DNA of 64,000 bases, taken from assembly GCA_020853705.1 (NCBI GenBank), contig JADYYK010000099.1, forward strand, positions 22,224-86,223. Reading direction: 5' to 3'. This document shows positions 11,968 through 23,436 of the stretch, piece by piece. Both the position numbers and the translations under genes were made by a program. The stretch comes from Deltaproteobacteria bacterium (GTDB lineage Bacteria; Myxococcota_A; Polyangia; Haliangiales; JADYYK01). The stretch's first letter is position 1, and every line of letters starts with the position of its first letter. The notes under the pieces were generated by a model. That model saw only the letters and a program-made list of their open reading frames with translations. It made no database searches and had not been told where the DNA came from.

Positions 11968-13281
11968 ATGGCTCTTGACGCGCGAGGTCGCGGCCAACAC
12001 AGTTCGCTCGTGACGACCTCGACGACCTCGACGAATAGCGAAGCGCTGGGCAGCACCGATCCCGAGATCGCGGATCTCATCGCTCGGGAGGAGCGCCGCG
12101 AGTCGGCCAAGATCCGTCTCATCCCGTCGGAGAACTATGTCTCGCGCGCGGTGCTGGCCGCCACCGGGTCGATCCTGACCAACAAGTACAGCGAAGGCTA
12201 CGCCGGCAAGCGCTACTACGAGGGCCAGCAGTTCATCGACCCCATCGAGACGCTGGCGGTCGATCGCGCCCGGAAGCTGTTCGGCGCCGACCACGCCAAC
12301 GTGCAGCCGTACTCGGGTTCACCCGCGAACCTGGCGGTGTACCTGGCGTTTTGCCAGCCTGGCGACACCGTGATGGGGCTCGGCCTGCCCATGGGTGGCC
12401 ACCTGACCCACGGCTGGAACGTGTCGATCAGCGGCAAGTACTTCAAGGCGGTGCAGTACGGCGTCGATCCGGTGCACCACTTGATCGACCTGGACCAGGT
12501 GCGCAGCCTGGCGCGTGAGCACCGTCCCAAGGTGATCTGGGCCGGCGGCACCGCCTACCCGCGCCTTTGGGACTGGGAGTCCTTCGCCGCCATCGCGCGC
12601 GAGGTCGGCGCCAGGTTCGTCGCCGACATGGCGCACATCGCGGGGCTCATCGCGGGCGGCGCCCACCCCAGCCCGGTGCCCTTCGCCGACGTCGTGACGA
12701 CGACCACGCACAAGACCCTGCGCGGCCCGCGCGGCGGCATGATCCTGTGCAAGGACGAGTTCAAGTCGGCCATCGACAAGGCCATCTTCCCCGGGCTGCA
12801 GGGCGGCCCGCACAACCACACCACCGCCGGGATCGCGGTCGCGCTGCGCGAGGCCGCCGAGCCAGGCTTCAAGGACTATGCGCACCAGGTCGTCAAGAAC
12901 GCGCGCGCCATGGCCGACGAGCTGGCCTCGCGCGGCTTCCGCGTCATCTCGGGCGGCACCGACAACCACCTGGTGCTGATCGATCTGACCGCCAAGGGGA
13001 TCGGCGGCAAGCCCGCGGCCAAGGCCATGGATCGCGCCGGCCTCGAGGCCAACTACAACACGGTTCCGTTCGACCCCCGCAAGCCGTTCGATCCCAGCGG
13101 CGTGCGCCTGGGCACCCCGGCGATGACCTCGCGCGGCATGAAGGAGACCGAGGCGCGCAAGGTCGCGGCCTGGATCGACCAGGCCGTGCAGGCCGCGGGG
13201 GATGACGCCAAGCTCGACAACATCGCCGCCGAGGTGGCGGAGCTGTGCAAGGGCTTCCCGGCGCCGGGCATCGACTGCTAG
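11968..13281 (+). CDS. glyA: Serine hydroxymethyltransferase
   Basis: Encodes 437 residues from ATG 11968. An in-frame GTG at 12010 is a strong alternative start, because the family N-terminus begins shortly after it and this leaves a normal promoter gap to trpE. SHMT interconverts serine and glycine with tetrahydrofolate and PLP. The PLP lysine is in [22 protein letters not shown] and [14 protein letters not shown] are intact. The divergent layout with trp makes sense, as SHMT supplies the serine used by TrpB. A hexamer repeat follows the stop by 3 bases. Confidence 0.95.
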   Translation: MALDARGRGQHSSLVTTSTTSTNSEALGSTDPEIADLIAREERRESAKIRLIPSENYVSRAVLAATGSILTNKYSEGYAGKRYYEGQQFIDPIETLAVDRARKLFGADHANVQPYSGSPANLAVYLAFCQPGDTVMGLGLPMGGHLTHGWNVSISGKYFKAVQYGVDPVHHLIDLDQVRSLAREHRPKVIWAGGTAYPRLWDWESFAAIAREVGARFVADMAHIAGLIAGGAHPSPVPFADVVTTTTHKTLRGPRGGMILCKDEFKSAIDKAIFPGLQGGPHNHTTAGIAVALREAAEPGFKDYAHQVVKNARAMADELASRGFRVISGGTDNHLVLIDLTAKGIGGKPAAKAMDRAGLEANYNTVPFDPRKPFDPSGVRLGTPAMTSRGMKETEARKVAAWIDQAVQAAGDDAKLDNIAAEVAELCKGFPAPGIDC

Positions 13282-13284
13282 CGC

Positions 13285-13364
<80 letters not shown>

Positions 13365-13386
13365 CGGGCAGGGTAGAGTCCCCCTC

Positions 13387-14637
13387 GTGGACGTCGGCAT
13401 CATCGGGTGTGGCACCGCTGGCGCCGCCAGCGCGCTGGCCCTGTCCCGCGCCGGCCACCGGGTCACCGTCTACGAGCGGGTGCCCGCACCCGCCGCCATC
13501 GGCGCCGGCCTGGTGCTGCAGCCCACCGGCCTGTGGGCGCTGGCCCGCCTCGACCCCGCGGTCCACGCCGAGGTCGCCGCCGCCGGCGCCCCCATCACCG
13601 CGCTGCGCTGCGAGACACCCCGGCGCCGCACCCTGGTCGACGTCAGCTATGCCGAGGTCGCGCCCGGCCTGTGTGGCCTGGGCATCCACCGCGGCGTGCT
13701 GTTCCGCGCCCTCTTCCGCGCCGTCCAGGCCGCCCCGGTCACCCTGCGCCTCGGCGTCCACATCGACACCCTGGTGCCCGACGGTGCCCGCCACGCCCTG
13801 ACCACGCCCGACGGCGAGCGCCACGGTCCGCACGATCTCGTCATCGTCGCCGACGGCGCGCGCTCGTCGCTGCGCGACGACACCCAGCGCGCGCTGCACA
13901 CCCGCATCACCGAGTACGCCTGGGGGGCGCTGTGGTTCGTGGCGCCCGACCCCGACGGCGTCCTGGGCACGCGCCTTCACCAGATCGCCGACGGCACGCG
14001 CCGCCTGCTGGGCCTCTTGCCCACCGGCCAGGACCCCGACGGCGCCCGCGTCGGCAGCATCTTCTGGTCCATCCGCGGCGATCGGGTCGACGCCTGGCGC
14101 GCCGCGGGTCTGGCCCCGTGGAAGGCCGACGTGGTGCGCTATGCGCCGTGGACCGCGCCGCTCCTGACCAGCATCGAGCGCCCCGAGCAGCTGATCTACA
14201 CCAGCTATCGCCACGTCAGCATGCCGCGCTGGCACCTGCCCGGCGTGGTCTACCTGGGGGACGCCGCCCACGCCATGAGCCCGCAGCTCGGCCAGGGCGC
14301 CAACCTGGCCCTGTTCGACGCCATGGTGCTGGCCGACTGCCTGGCCGATGTCCGCCCCGATGCGCCGCCGCCGCTGGCCGCCCTGGCGCGCTACTCGGCC
14401 CAGCGCCTGCGCCACCTGCGCTACTACCAGCGCATGACGCGCCTGCTGACCCCGCTGTTCCAGAGCGATGGCGGTCGCGTCCTCGGGGCCCTGCGCGATC
14501 TGTCGATGGCGCTGGCGTGCAAGATCGGCCCGCTGCGCCGCATGATGGTGACCACCGTGCTGGGCATCAAGCGCGGCGTCTTGCGCCGCTCGCTGCCGCT
14601 CGGGCCGCTGTACGACCCGCCGCGGCTGCTGCCCTGA
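13387..14637 (+). CDS. FAD-dependent aromatic-type monooxygenase
   Basis: Encodes 416 residues from GTG 13387. The FAD fold begins at once with GIIGCGTAGAASA and VTVYER. The second FAD motif YLGDAAHAMSPQLGQGANLAL is near residue 287, and a DG motif (VADGARSSLR) lies between. This is the para-hydroxybenzoate hydroxylase/UbiH-like flavoprotein family, which hydroxylates aromatic or polycyclic substrates with NAD(P)H and O2. The C-terminal 80 residues are basic and partly hydrophobic (KIGPLRRMMVTTVLGIKR), suggesting membrane association. No biosynthetic neighbours reveal the substrate. Confidence 0.85.
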   Translation: MDVGIIGCGTAGAASALALSRAGHRVTVYERVPAPAAIGAGLVLQPTGLWALARLDPAVHAEVAAAGAPITALRCETPRRRTLVDVSYAEVAPGLCGLGIHRGVLFRALFRAVQAAPVTLRLGVHIDTLVPDGARHALTTPDGERHGPHDLVIVADGARSSLRDDTQRALHTRITEYAWGALWFVAPDPDGVLGTRLHQIADGTRRLLGLLPTGQDPDGARVGSIFWSIRGDRVDAWRAAGLAPWKADVVRYAPWTAPLLTSIERPEQLIYTSYRHVSMPRWHLPGVVYLGDAAHAMSPQLGQGANLALFDAMVLADCLADVRPDAPPPLAALARYSAQRLRHLRYYQRMTRLLTPLFQSDGGRVLGALRDLSMALACKIGPLRRMMVTTVLGIKRGVLRRSLPLGPLYDPPRLLP

Positions 14638-14643
14638 GCGTCG

Positions 14644-14853
14644 TCAGCGCGCGCCCGCGCCGCCCAGGCAAGCCAGCCCGGTGCGCAGCGCCGCTGACAG
14701 GTCCAGATCAGCCGGATCCACCGTGTTCGTGAGCAGCACCTGATCGCGCAGCGGCAGCTGACAGAAGCCCAGCTGTGAGTAGCACGCCACATGGGACGCC
14801 AGCGCGCGCTGCTTGACACCTCGCGCTGCTGGCGCCGTCGCTCCGAAGCGGCC
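14644..14853 (-). pseudogene. Short coding-like fragment, possible gene remnant
   Basis: One minus frame between a TGA at 14854-14856 and a TGA at 14644-14646 reads like real protein (CYSQLGFCQLPLRDQV, then VDPADLDLSAALRTGL). There is no ATG. A GTG at 14790 would give about 48 residues with five Cys/His-like positions. It lies just downstream of the DUF4157 gene on the same strand. It may be a tiny gene or the decayed 3' end of a larger one. Confidence 0.3.
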
Positions 14854-14890
14854 TCACGGGCGGGCCGACAGTGGTCCGGTGGTCCTGGCG

Positions 14891-16534
14891 TCAGTCCTCT
14901 GACAGGTTCACGACCTCGATCGCCTCGTCCTGCACGGTGTCGAGCATGAACATGATGTAGCCGATGGTCCTGGCGTACTCGCGCAGCTTCTCGGGATCGG
15001 GGTTGTCCTTGCGGTACTCCGTCATCCACTTCAGGTAGGCGCCGTTCCTGTCCGAGAACTCGGTCTGCAGGAAGAACATGGTCTCCTTGAAGTCGCGACG
15101 GAGAAGCTGCTGCTTGGCGATCAGCTGCTGGCTGGCCGTGGGGGCCGGAGGCGACTGCGGGGCGCGGCGACCCATCCCCGACGACGCCGGCGCCGCAGGC
15201 TTTGGCCCGCGGCTGTCCCACCACGGCGGCTTGACCGGCTTGAAGGGCAGGGTGCCGGCGTCCTTGTTGCGCCCGCGCACGATGTCGCTGCCGATCGACG
15301 CCAGCGTGGTGCCCTCCAGGATCTCGCCGGTGGAGTCACCGGCGAGGGTGCCCACCATGCGGAGCGCGACGTCGTGGATGATGCGACGATCGCCCCGGTC
15401 CATGTACTCGGCGAAGCGATCCCAGGCGTCGTAGTCGGTCCCGATGTTGGGCGGTGGCGGCGGCGGCGGTCCTGGCTCCGGCGCGGCCGGCCCCGCGGGC
15501 GCCGCGGCCTCGAGCACCTCGGCGTCGAGGAAGATGTCGGCGCGGCGCAGCGTCGCCAGCGCGCTCATCTCGATCTCGGGGCCGCTGGGCACGGGCTCGT
15601 CGGCGCCGGCGCCGCTGTGCGGAATGTCGAAGTTGCCCTCGATGAGGCCGGCCTCGACCGCCAGTGCCCGGATCAGCATGCGCGCCACCAGGGCGGCCCG
15701 CTGCACCGACAGCTCGGTGTTGTTGGGCTCCACCGAGCGACGTGGATCGGCGTGACCCACGACGCGGCCCCTGAGGCCCAGCTCGGCGTTGGGCTTGCCC
15801 AGGTTGCGCCTGGCGTACGGCGCATAGGCGCGCGCCAGCTCCTTGATGCGCGCCAGGTCCTGGTCGTCGAGGTTGGACTCCTTGGTCCTGAAGTACATGA
15901 CGCCGACCATGGACTGGGTGCCGGCCCGGCCAGCCCCCGGGTTGACCCAGCTGACACCCTGGTGGGTCGGGCTCTCGAGCGACCGGCCGGCGTCAGCTCC
16001 GGCACCCTGCGGCTGGCGCGCCAGCGCCACCGGCTGCGCCGACAGGGTGCGCGGCGCGCCACCGAACACCACCGCGTCGGCGAAGCCATCGGCCTCGCGC
16101 TCGGCGCTCGCGCTGGCCGGAGGGCCGTCGGTCCTGAGCTGTGCCACAGGCTCCGCGCCGCGCTGCTGCACCGTGTGCGCGACCTCGTGGGCGATGAGGT
16201 GCTGGCCCCCGGCGGTCTCGGGTTGATACTCGCCGGCGCCGAAATGGATGTCCTGCTGCACCGTCGCGGCGCGGGCGCCCAGCGCGCCCGCACTGGCCGC
16301 CGCGGCGTCACCGGTGTGCACGCGCACCTCGCCCAGGTCGACCCCGGCGGTGTCCTCCAGCTTGCCGCGCAGCCCGTCGGGCAAGCGGATGCCATGATCG
16401 GCGGTGGCGCCCCCGGTCGGCAGCCCGGGGCCGGTCAGGGCGTCGGTCTGTGCGCGCGCGCCCGCGTGTGACGGCGTCGCAGCGCCGTCCTCGCCGGTGA
16501 CCCCGGCGTCCCGTCCCTCCCCATGCAGACGCAT
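14891..16534 (-). CDS. DUF4157 (eCIS-type) plus OmpA-like domain protein
   Basis: Encodes 547 residues, with no signal peptide. Residues 50-128 are a DUF4157 domain with the metalloprotease-like signature IAHEVAHTVQQ (HEVAH at 116-120). Known family members are often linked to extracellular contractile injection systems or exported toxins. Residues 208-330 resemble an OmpA C-terminal domain (VGHADPRRS, ELSVQRAALVARMLI). A Pro-rich linker (PGPPPPPPP) leads to an unrecognised C-terminal 170 residues, charged and helical. No sheath, baseplate or tube genes are in view. It is a candidate exported effector; the catalytic role is not proven. Confidence 0.75.
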   Translation of the reverse strand: MRLHGEGRDAGVTGEDGAATPSHAGARAQTDALTGPGLPTGGATADHGIRLPDGLRGKLEDTAGVDLGEVRVHTGDAAAASAGALGARAATVQQDIHFGAGEYQPETAGGQHLIAHEVAHTVQQRGAEPVAQLRTDGPPASASAEREADGFADAVVFGGAPRTLSAQPVALARQPQGAGADAGRSLESPTHQGVSWVNPGAGRAGTQSMVGVMYFRTKESNLDDQDLARIKELARAYAPYARRNLGKPNAELGLRGRVVGHADPRRSVEPNNTELSVQRAALVARMLIRALAVEAGLIEGNFDIPHSGAGADEPVPSGPEIEMSALATLRRADIFLDAEVLEAAAPAGPAAPEPGPPPPPPPNIGTDYDAWDRFAEYMDRGDRRIIHDVALRMVGTLAGDSTGEILEGTTLASIGSDIVRGRNKDAGTLPFKPVKPPWWDSRGPKPAAPASSGMGRRAPQSPPAPTASQQLIAKQQLLRRDFKETMFFLQTEFSDRNGAYLKWMTEYRKDNPDPEKLREYARTIGYIMFMLDTVQDEAIEVVNLSED

Positions 16535-16596
16535 GGATCGATGTTACACCGTCTGGCGAACGCCGGTCGGCGCGCCGACGATCGCTGTGGTGGCGG

Positions 16597-17232
16597 CTAC
16601 TTCGACTTCGGCGCGGGCGGGATCTTGATGGGCTCGACCTCGGGCTCGCTCAGGCGCGGACGCACGGTGTCGTCCGTCGCCGCGCTGGCCTCGGCCGGGG
16701 GGCGCTCGAAGCCGACGCGGATCAGCGTGCGCGTGACCGGCGCCTTGGGCTTCTCGCCGGGCCTCAGCTGGTGCGGCGGCACCGGATCGAGGTCGCTCTG
16801 CTCGCTGCCCATGGTGTAGGACGGCGCCGCCTTGGGCTTCATGATGATGGTGATGAGCAGGCCGGCGCCCGGCATCGACGGCCCCGCGACCTTCTTGCCC
16901 AGACACGCGGTGCAGCCCTTCTTGCCGATCTTCTTCACGGTGACCGCGGCCACCGGGGTCTCGAACCAGCGCGTGTCCAGCGAGCGCGTGTTGTTGCGCT
17001 TGGCCGGGACCACGCCATCCAGCATGAGATAGATCCGGTCGCCGATGACCTGCTCACGCGGCTTGACCGGCTGGGTCACCAGCATGAACAGCTCCGAGGT
17101 GCCGGCCTCGCGCGGTCGGAAGCCGATCCAGTCCAGCGCCGGCGGCCGGGGCCCAGCGTCCTTGGCCACAGCCTCGCCCGCCGCCAGCACGAGCAGCCCG
17201 AAGCCGAGGAGCCACTTCCCAGATCGCCTCAT
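16597..17232 (-). CDS. Secreted protein of unknown function
   Basis: Encodes 211 residues. The N-terminus has Arg/Lys, a hydrophobic run and a likely Sec cleavage after GEAVA. The body has beta-rich stretches (RIYLMLDGVV, RWFETPVAAVTVKKI) that faintly recall AMIN-type envelope domains, and a CTAC pair near residue 107. The C-terminal 60 residues are Pro/Glu/Lys-rich. The function is not recognised. It is divergent from the pectinacetylesterase-like gene, with a stem-loop-like repeat in the shared upstream region. Confidence 0.65.
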   Translation of the reverse strand: MRRSGKWLLGFGLLVLAAGEAVAKDAGPRPPALDWIGFRPREAGTSELFMLVTQPVKPREQVIGDRIYLMLDGVVPAKRNNTRSLDTRWFETPVAAVTVKKIGKKGCTACLGKKVAGPSMPGAGLLITIIMKPKAAPSYTMGSEQSDLDPVPPHQLRPGEKPKAPVTRTLIRVGFERPPAEASAATDDTVRPRLSEPEVEPIKIPPAPKSK

Positions 17233-17318
17233 GCGTCCAGGATACCGGGCCCCGGGTCGGGGGCAAGTTCGTCGCCACCGGCCGTCCAGCGCGTGACGAT
17301 CCTGGCGCGCGGGGGCGT

Positions 17319-17363
17319 GGCTGCAGGGTCCACCCTGCAGGGGCGACCCGACACCCTGCAGCC
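17319..17363. promoter_or_regulatory. Inverted repeats in a divergent promoter region
   Basis: GGCTGCAGGGT at 17319-17329 is matched by its exact complement ACCCTGCAGCC at 17353-17363, and a shorter copy ACCCTGCAG lies at 17332-17340. The three arms can pair in two ways. The element sits between two divergent genes, so a regulator site is more likely than a terminator. Confidence 0.4.
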
Positions 17364-17445
17364 GCCGCCTGCGCCGGCCGTTTCAGGTCGCGAGGATGGC
17401 GTGGCATGATCCCTGCTCAGGTCTGGGTCAGCCCAGGGGGGGGAC

Positions 17446-19020
<1,575 letters not shown>

Positions 19021-19028
19021 GCGCGGGC

Positions 19029-20396
19029 TCAGCGGCCCGGCGTCAGCGCCTCCGCCACCGCGACCTCGTCGGCGGCTTCACCGAGCAGCTGCGCGCGCGC
19101 GCTGGCGACCAGGAAGATCGACCCCGCCACCAGCACCCAGCCGCCGTCGCCCGCCGCGTGCGCCCGCGCCGCGTCCAGCGCCGCGCCCGGCGCCGCCATG
19201 ATCACGACGTCCGCCCCGGGCAGCGCGGCCGCCAGCAGCTCTGGCGCCAGCGCGCGCGGCGACGCCGGCCGGGTCACGATCACGCGCGCCGCCAGCGGCG
19301 CCAGCACGCGCGCGATCCCCGCCGCGTCCTTGTCGTCCAGCGCGCCCAGCACCAGCGTCAGCGGACCGGCGCCAGCGTCACCTGCGCGCACCGCCGCCGC
19401 CAGCGCCGCGGCGCCATCCGGGTTGTGCGCGGCATCGACCCAGACCTCGGGCGCCTCGGCCACGCGCTCGAGCCGCCCCGGCCAGCGCACCGTCGCCAGC
19501 CCGGCGTCGCAGGCCTCCTCGTCGACCGCGAAGCCCATCACGCGGCCGAGCTCGCCGGCCGCGGCCAGCGCCAGCGCCGCGTTGCCGCGCTGGTGCGCGC
19601 CCCGCAGCCCGAGCGCGCCGACCGGGAAGCGCGGTCGCGCCGCCATCTCCAGCGCCGCCTCGTCCGACGGCGCCGCCAGCAGCCCGTGATACAGCAGCGC
19701 GCCGTCGCCACCCCAGGGCCGCAGCCCGAAGTCCTCGCCCAGCACCGCCAGCCGTGCGCCCGCCGCGCGTGCGGCCTGGCTCAGCGCGGCGCGCACCTCG
19801 GCGCGTCCCGGCTCGGCGGCCGGCAGCGCCACCAGCGCGGTGCGCCCGGCCCGGAAGATCCCGGCCTTCTCGCGCGCGATCTCGCCCAGCGTACCGCCCA
19901 GCTGCGCGACATGATCCAGCGCGATCCCGGTCACCACCTGCACCGCGCCATCGGCCGCGTTGGTGGCGTCGAGGCGTCCGCCCAGCCCGACCTCGATGAC
20001 CATGCAGTCGACCCCGGCGTCGGCGAACAGCACGAAGCCGATGGCGGTCGCATACTCGAAGAAGGTCAGGGGCTCGCCCAGCGCGCGGCGCACCTTGTCG
20101 GCCGCGGCGACCACGGCGTCCTGCGAGGCCTCGACCCCGGCGATGCGAAAGCGCTCGGTGAAGCGCAGAAGGTGCGGTGACGTGAACAGACCGGGCCGTC
20201 GCCCCAGCGCGCACAGCAGGCTCTCGGTGAAGGCGGCCGTGGAGCCCTTGCCGTTGCTGCCTGCCACGTGCACCAAGGGCGCGCAGCGCTGCGGGTCGCC
20301 CAGCCGGCCGAGCACCCGCTGCATGCGTTCGAGGCCCAGCTCCATGCCGAAACGGCGCAGCCCGAACAGCTCGCCGAGCAGGGCGGGGTAGTCCAC
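19029..20396 (-). CDS. folC: Folylpolyglutamate synthase/dihydrofolate synthase
   Basis: Encodes 455 residues. FolC adds glutamate to dihydropteroate or folates in an ATP-dependent, Mur-ligase-like reaction. The P-loop is VAGSNGKGSTAAF, followed by TSPHLLRFTERFRI, EVGLGGRLDATN and DAAHNPDG. Length is normal. Its start lies 2 bases from the accD stop, and the accD-folC pairing is common in bacteria, so they are co-transcribed. Confidence 0.95.
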   Translation of the reverse strand: MDYPALLGELFGLRRFGMELGLERMQRVLGRLGDPQRCAPLVHVAGSNGKGSTAAFTESLLCALGRRPGLFTSPHLLRFTERFRIAGVEASQDAVVAAADKVRRALGEPLTFFEYATAIGFVLFADAGVDCMVIEVGLGGRLDATNAADGAVQVVTGIALDHVAQLGGTLGEIAREKAGIFRAGRTALVALPAAEPGRAEVRAALSQAARAAGARLAVLGEDFGLRPWGGDGALLYHGLLAAPSDEAALEMAARPRFPVGALGLRGAHQRGNAALALAAAGELGRVMGFAVDEEACDAGLATVRWPGRLERVAEAPEVWVDAAHNPDGAAALAAAVRAGDAGAGPLTLVLGALDDKDAAGIARVLAPLAARVIVTRPASPRALAPELLAAALPGADVVIMAAPGAALDAARAHAAGDGGWVLVAGSIFLVASARAQLLGEAADEVAVAEALTPGR

Positions 20397-20398
20397 CG

Positions 20399-21766
<1,368 letters not shown>

Positions 21767-21866
21767 CGTCGAGGGCACAAGTATCGCTTGCGCCCCCCCG
21801 TCGTCAAGGGAACCAAACTCCAGTCCTGTTGACGCGTTGCGCCACTCGCGCGACGCAGACCGTGCG

Positions 21867-22553
21867 TCAGCCGCTCTGCCCGAAGCGCTCCTTCATCTCC
21901 AGGAACTCGAGGAAGTCCTGCAGGCGGCCGACCTCGGGGATGACATAGCCGCTCTGCTCCTCGCCCTCCAGCGCGTGTTCGGGATCGACCATCATGATGA
22001 GCTTGGCCTGGGCCAGGCGCTCCAGCACCTCGGCCACCTCGTGGTCCTGCAGGCCGACGCGCCCGGCCAGCTCGCCCAGGCTGATGGGGATGTACACACC
22101 GCCGTCGCTCTGCCGCCCCAGGGACTCGGCGACCTTGCGCAGCACGTGGACCACGCGATGGTTGGCGTCGCGCAGGAGCAGGGTCTCGATCTGCTGGTTG
22201 CCCTGCTCGAGGCGCCCGGCCAGCTTCTTGATCATGCGCACTGCGATCTCGGCGCTGCCGCGGATCATGGCCTCGAAGGTGCGCGGCCCGATCACCAGCA
22301 GGCGGGCGTCCTCGACCACGACCGCGGTCGCCGAGCGCGGCCGGTTGTTGAGGATGGCCATCTCGCCGAAGAACTCGCCCGGTGGCAGCACCGCCAGCAC
22401 CGACTCGCGATCCTTGACCCTGCGCAGGAGCTCCACGCGCCCGGCCTGGATCACGTACATGTCATGGCCCGGCTCGCCCTCGCGGAACAGCACGGTGCCC
22501 GCAGGCGCCGCCCGCCCGAAGCGCTCGTAGAGCGTCCCCAGCTCCCCAATCAC
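21867..22553 (-). CDS. Crp/Fnr-type cyclic-nucleotide-binding regulator
   Basis: Encodes 228 residues from GTG 22553. Residues 15-115 form a cNMP-binding beta-roll with phosphate cassette-like GEFFGEMAILNNRPRSATA. A long dimer helix follows, then a winged-helix-like segment (SLGELAGRVGLQDHEVAEVLERLAQ) near residues 155-185. It is likely a global transcription regulator, though the recognition helix lacks the classic Crp pattern, so the effector and DNA site are unknown. It is on the same strand as accD-folC, 100 bases upstream. Confidence 0.8.
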   Translation of the reverse strand: MIGELGTLYERFGRAAPAGTVLFREGEPGHDMYVIQAGRVELLRRVKDRESVLAVLPPGEFFGEMAILNNRPRSATAVVVEDARLLVIGPRTFEAMIRGSAEIAVRMIKKLAGRLEQGNQQIETLLLRDANHRVVHVLRKVAESLGRQSDGGVYIPISLGELAGRVGLQDHEVAEVLERLAQAKLIMMVDPEHALEGEEQSGYVIPEVGRLQDFLEFLEMKERFGQSG

Positions 22554-22599
22554 GGGCTCAGCCTAACATGTGGCCCGCAGCGCGGCGACTTTGCTGGCG

Positions 22600-23304
22600 C
22601 TACCTCGCGGTGGCGTGGCGCAGGATGGTGAACAGGATCTTGCCGCCGGCGTAGACCTGCTGCTTGGCGCGGGCCAGCTTGCCGCCGCGCCCGGGGCTCG
22701 CGGCCGGCGGTGACACCGCGACCTCGGCCACGCGCAGGCCGGCGGTGATGGCCTTGACCTGCATCTCGACCAGCCAGCCCTCGTCCTCGTCGCGCATGCC
22801 CAGGGCCACCAGCGCGGGATAGCGGATGGCGCGAAACGGGCTCATGTCGGTGTAGCGATGGCCGTACAGGGCGAAGATCAGGTTGACCGCGGCGAGCTTG
22901 CCGGCCTCCGCGGCGGTCAGCCGGGCGCCTCCGCTGCGTGACCCGATGAGGAGGTCGAAGTGTCCGGACTTCATGGGCTCGATCAGCGTGTGCACGTTGG
23001 CGGCGTCGGCCACGGCGTCGCCGTTCAGGAACACCGCGACCTCGGGCGGCTGCGGCAGCGACATCAGGTACATCAGCGCGCGCCGGCACGCCGCGCCATA
23101 GCCACACTGCGGCTCGCGCAGGACCACCGCGCCGCCCAGCTCGGCGACGCGCCCGGTGCGATCGTGCGAGTCGTTGTCGACCACGATGATGTTGCGCAGC
23201 TGCCGCCGGGGCAGCCGGGCCAGGGTCTCCGCCAGCGTGGCCTCGTGATCGCGGGCGATCACGATCACGTCGACCTTGAAGCTCTTGCTGTTCGGCGGAA
23301 TCAT
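22600..23304 (-). CDS. Family 2 glycosyltransferase (polyprenyl-phosphate type)
   Basis: Encodes 234 residues with the GT-A fold: VDVIVIARDHEATL, VVDNDSHD, and GCGYGAACRRAL-like CGYGAA. The usual DGDGQ metal motif is NGDAVAD, so metal binding may differ. It resembles DPG/DPM-synthase-like enzymes that load sugars onto lipid carriers at the membrane, but there is no membrane segment. The first domain ends in an Arg/Lys tail (GGKLARAKQQVYAGG) that may dock to membranes. The acceptor is unknown. Confidence 0.75.
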   Translation of the reverse strand: MIPPNSKSFKVDVIVIARDHEATLAETLARLPRRQLRNIIVVDNDSHDRTGRVAELGGAVVLREPQCGYGAACRRALMYLMSLPQPPEVAVFLNGDAVADAANVHTLIEPMKSGHFDLLIGSRSGGARLTAAEAGKLAAVNLIFALYGHRYTDMSPFRAIRYPALVALGMRDEDEGWLVEMQVKAITAGLRVAEVAVSPPAASPGRGGKLARAKQQVYAGGKILFTILRHATAR

Positions 23305-23394
23305 GCGGGGACGTCTCGATTGTAATTTTCCAGAGCCGCTGGGTCAAACTCCGCTCGAAGGCCAGCCCGCCAGGGAAACCGAGCCAGACGAGGT

Positions 23395-23414
23395 CTGACC
23401 AGCGGGCTGGTCAG
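23395..23414. promoter_or_regulatory. Perfect 20-bp palindrome upstream of purM
   Basis: CTGACCAGC, a GG centre, then GCTGGTCAG form a perfect inverted repeat, 22 bases before the purM ATG, in the gap shared with the divergent glycosyltransferase. An AT-rich stretch (GTTAAAAA) follows. It is a good candidate operator; a PurR-like factor is one guess. Confidence 0.45.
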
Positions 23415-23436
23415 TACCTGTGTTAAAAACCCCGCC

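Noticed and set aside
11948..12009. A trp leader peptide and attenuator
   Set aside because: The gap is too short and no Trp codon run or paired stems are visible.
13387..14637. Operon with glyA
   Set aside because: Direction is the same but the 105-base gap is filled by a hexamer repeat and the functions are unrelated.
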